Source: Nitrosopumilaceae archaeon (GTDB lineage Archaea; Thermoproteota; Nitrososphaeria; Nitrososphaerales; Nitrosopumilaceae). Taken from it: a stretch of 5,705 bases of DNA. The position numbers were made by a program, and so were the translations under genes. The notes beneath the pieces were generated by a model that was not told where the DNA came from, ran no database searches, and saw nothing but the letters and a program-made list of their open reading frames with translations. Of the stretch, positions 5,401 through 5,705 are shown piece after piece; the stretch's first letter is position 1; every line of letters begins with the position of its first letter. Where the stretch lies: the NCBI GenBank assembly GCA_007571225.1, contig RKRU01000121.1, positions 1 to 5,705 on the forward strand, given 5' to 3'.

Positions 5401-5705
5401 ATAACATTTGAATTTTGGACCGTCGTGCGCTCTGTTTGTCTGGATGGTGATGGAGATGGTGATGGAGATATGGATGGAGATGGAGATAGGATGATGGAGG
5501 GCCGTGCAATATAGGCATGCCTTTGGATTATACTCCACAGATGATGCGCCGCGCAACACTTTAACTGCAAAGTTCGTGATCACCACATTAGGTTCTACTC
5601 GAGATAGTATGACTTCACCTGCCCCGCACAGTACAAAAAGTCTAGAGTTCCCCACACACAGATGTAGGTTTCTTGTAGGTGTCTCATTCCATCGCAGCCG
5701 CACAG
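5401..5705. other. Right-end region with no certain gene; open frames on both strands
   Basis: A leftward frame from 5703 (GTG, possibly entering from beyond the edge) to 5326 and a rightward frame open from 5495 to the edge (possible ATG at 5609) overlap here. The leftward product has an ordinary-looking first 60 residues (for example CGAGEVILSRVEPNVVITNF) but then runs into both tandem arrays as Ile/Ser and HTGRP repeats. It may be the degraded or partial end of a gene whose start lies outside the window. Neither frame matches a family I know. Short palindromes, AGGCATGCCT at 5513-5522 and GTGATCAC at 5576-5583, are also present. Confidence 0.3.
5443..5496. repeat. GATGGW hexanucleotide array
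   Basis: Nine hexamers lie head to tail: GATGGT, GATGGA, GATGGT, GATGGA, GATATG, GATGGA, GATGGA, GATAGG, ATGATG. The first four form a doubled 12-mer. The array is imperfect, suggesting an older microsatellite than the 15-bp array 50 bases to its left. It is purine-rich on the plus strand. A leftward frame would translate it as alternating Ile with Ser or Thr. Confidence 0.8.

Overview
The window looks like chromosomal DNA from an ammonia-oxidising-type archaeon (Thaumarchaeota/Nitrososphaerota), most probably Cenarchaeum symbiosum or a close relative. The elongation factor 2 at 1507-3699 is the thaumarchaeal form, and from memory it is very close to the Cenarchaeum protein; no database was searched. 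Supporting signs are an intron-less tRNA-Phe with encoded CCA, TATA-like boxes about 26 to 36 bases before start codons, and few Shine-Dalgarno sites, which suggests leaderless mRNAs.

Layout, left to right. At 1-57 there is probably the last 18 codons of a gene entering from the left. A tRNA-Phe(GAA) lies at 140-216. A small, very acidic protein of unknown function follows at 407-670. Then come about 800 bases with no convincing gene (671-1475). They hold a perfect 20-base hairpin at 943-962 and an 84-bp MITE-like element at 1117-1200, which has perfect 14-bp terminal inverted repeats and a perfect 8-bp target duplication. The aEF-2 gene runs 1507-3699; its promoter geometry favours the ATG at 1507 over an upstream GTG at 1486. 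A 210-base spacer with a 17-bp tandem repeat leads to a 76-residue unknown protein at 3910-4140. On the minus strand, 4305-5255 encodes a double-SIS-domain phosphosugar isomerase with a TTG start. Upstream of that gene, 5256-5705 contains a 15-bp and a 6-bp tandem array and no certain gene.

The genes do not form an obvious operon. Each appears to have its own promoter: the tRNA and aEF-2 serve translation, and the SIS protein serves sugar-phosphate metabolism. The gene at 3910 and the SIS gene are convergent. About a third of the window is non-coding, and the repeat features are concentrated there. I see no complete new multi-gene system; the best new observation is the small inverted-repeat element.
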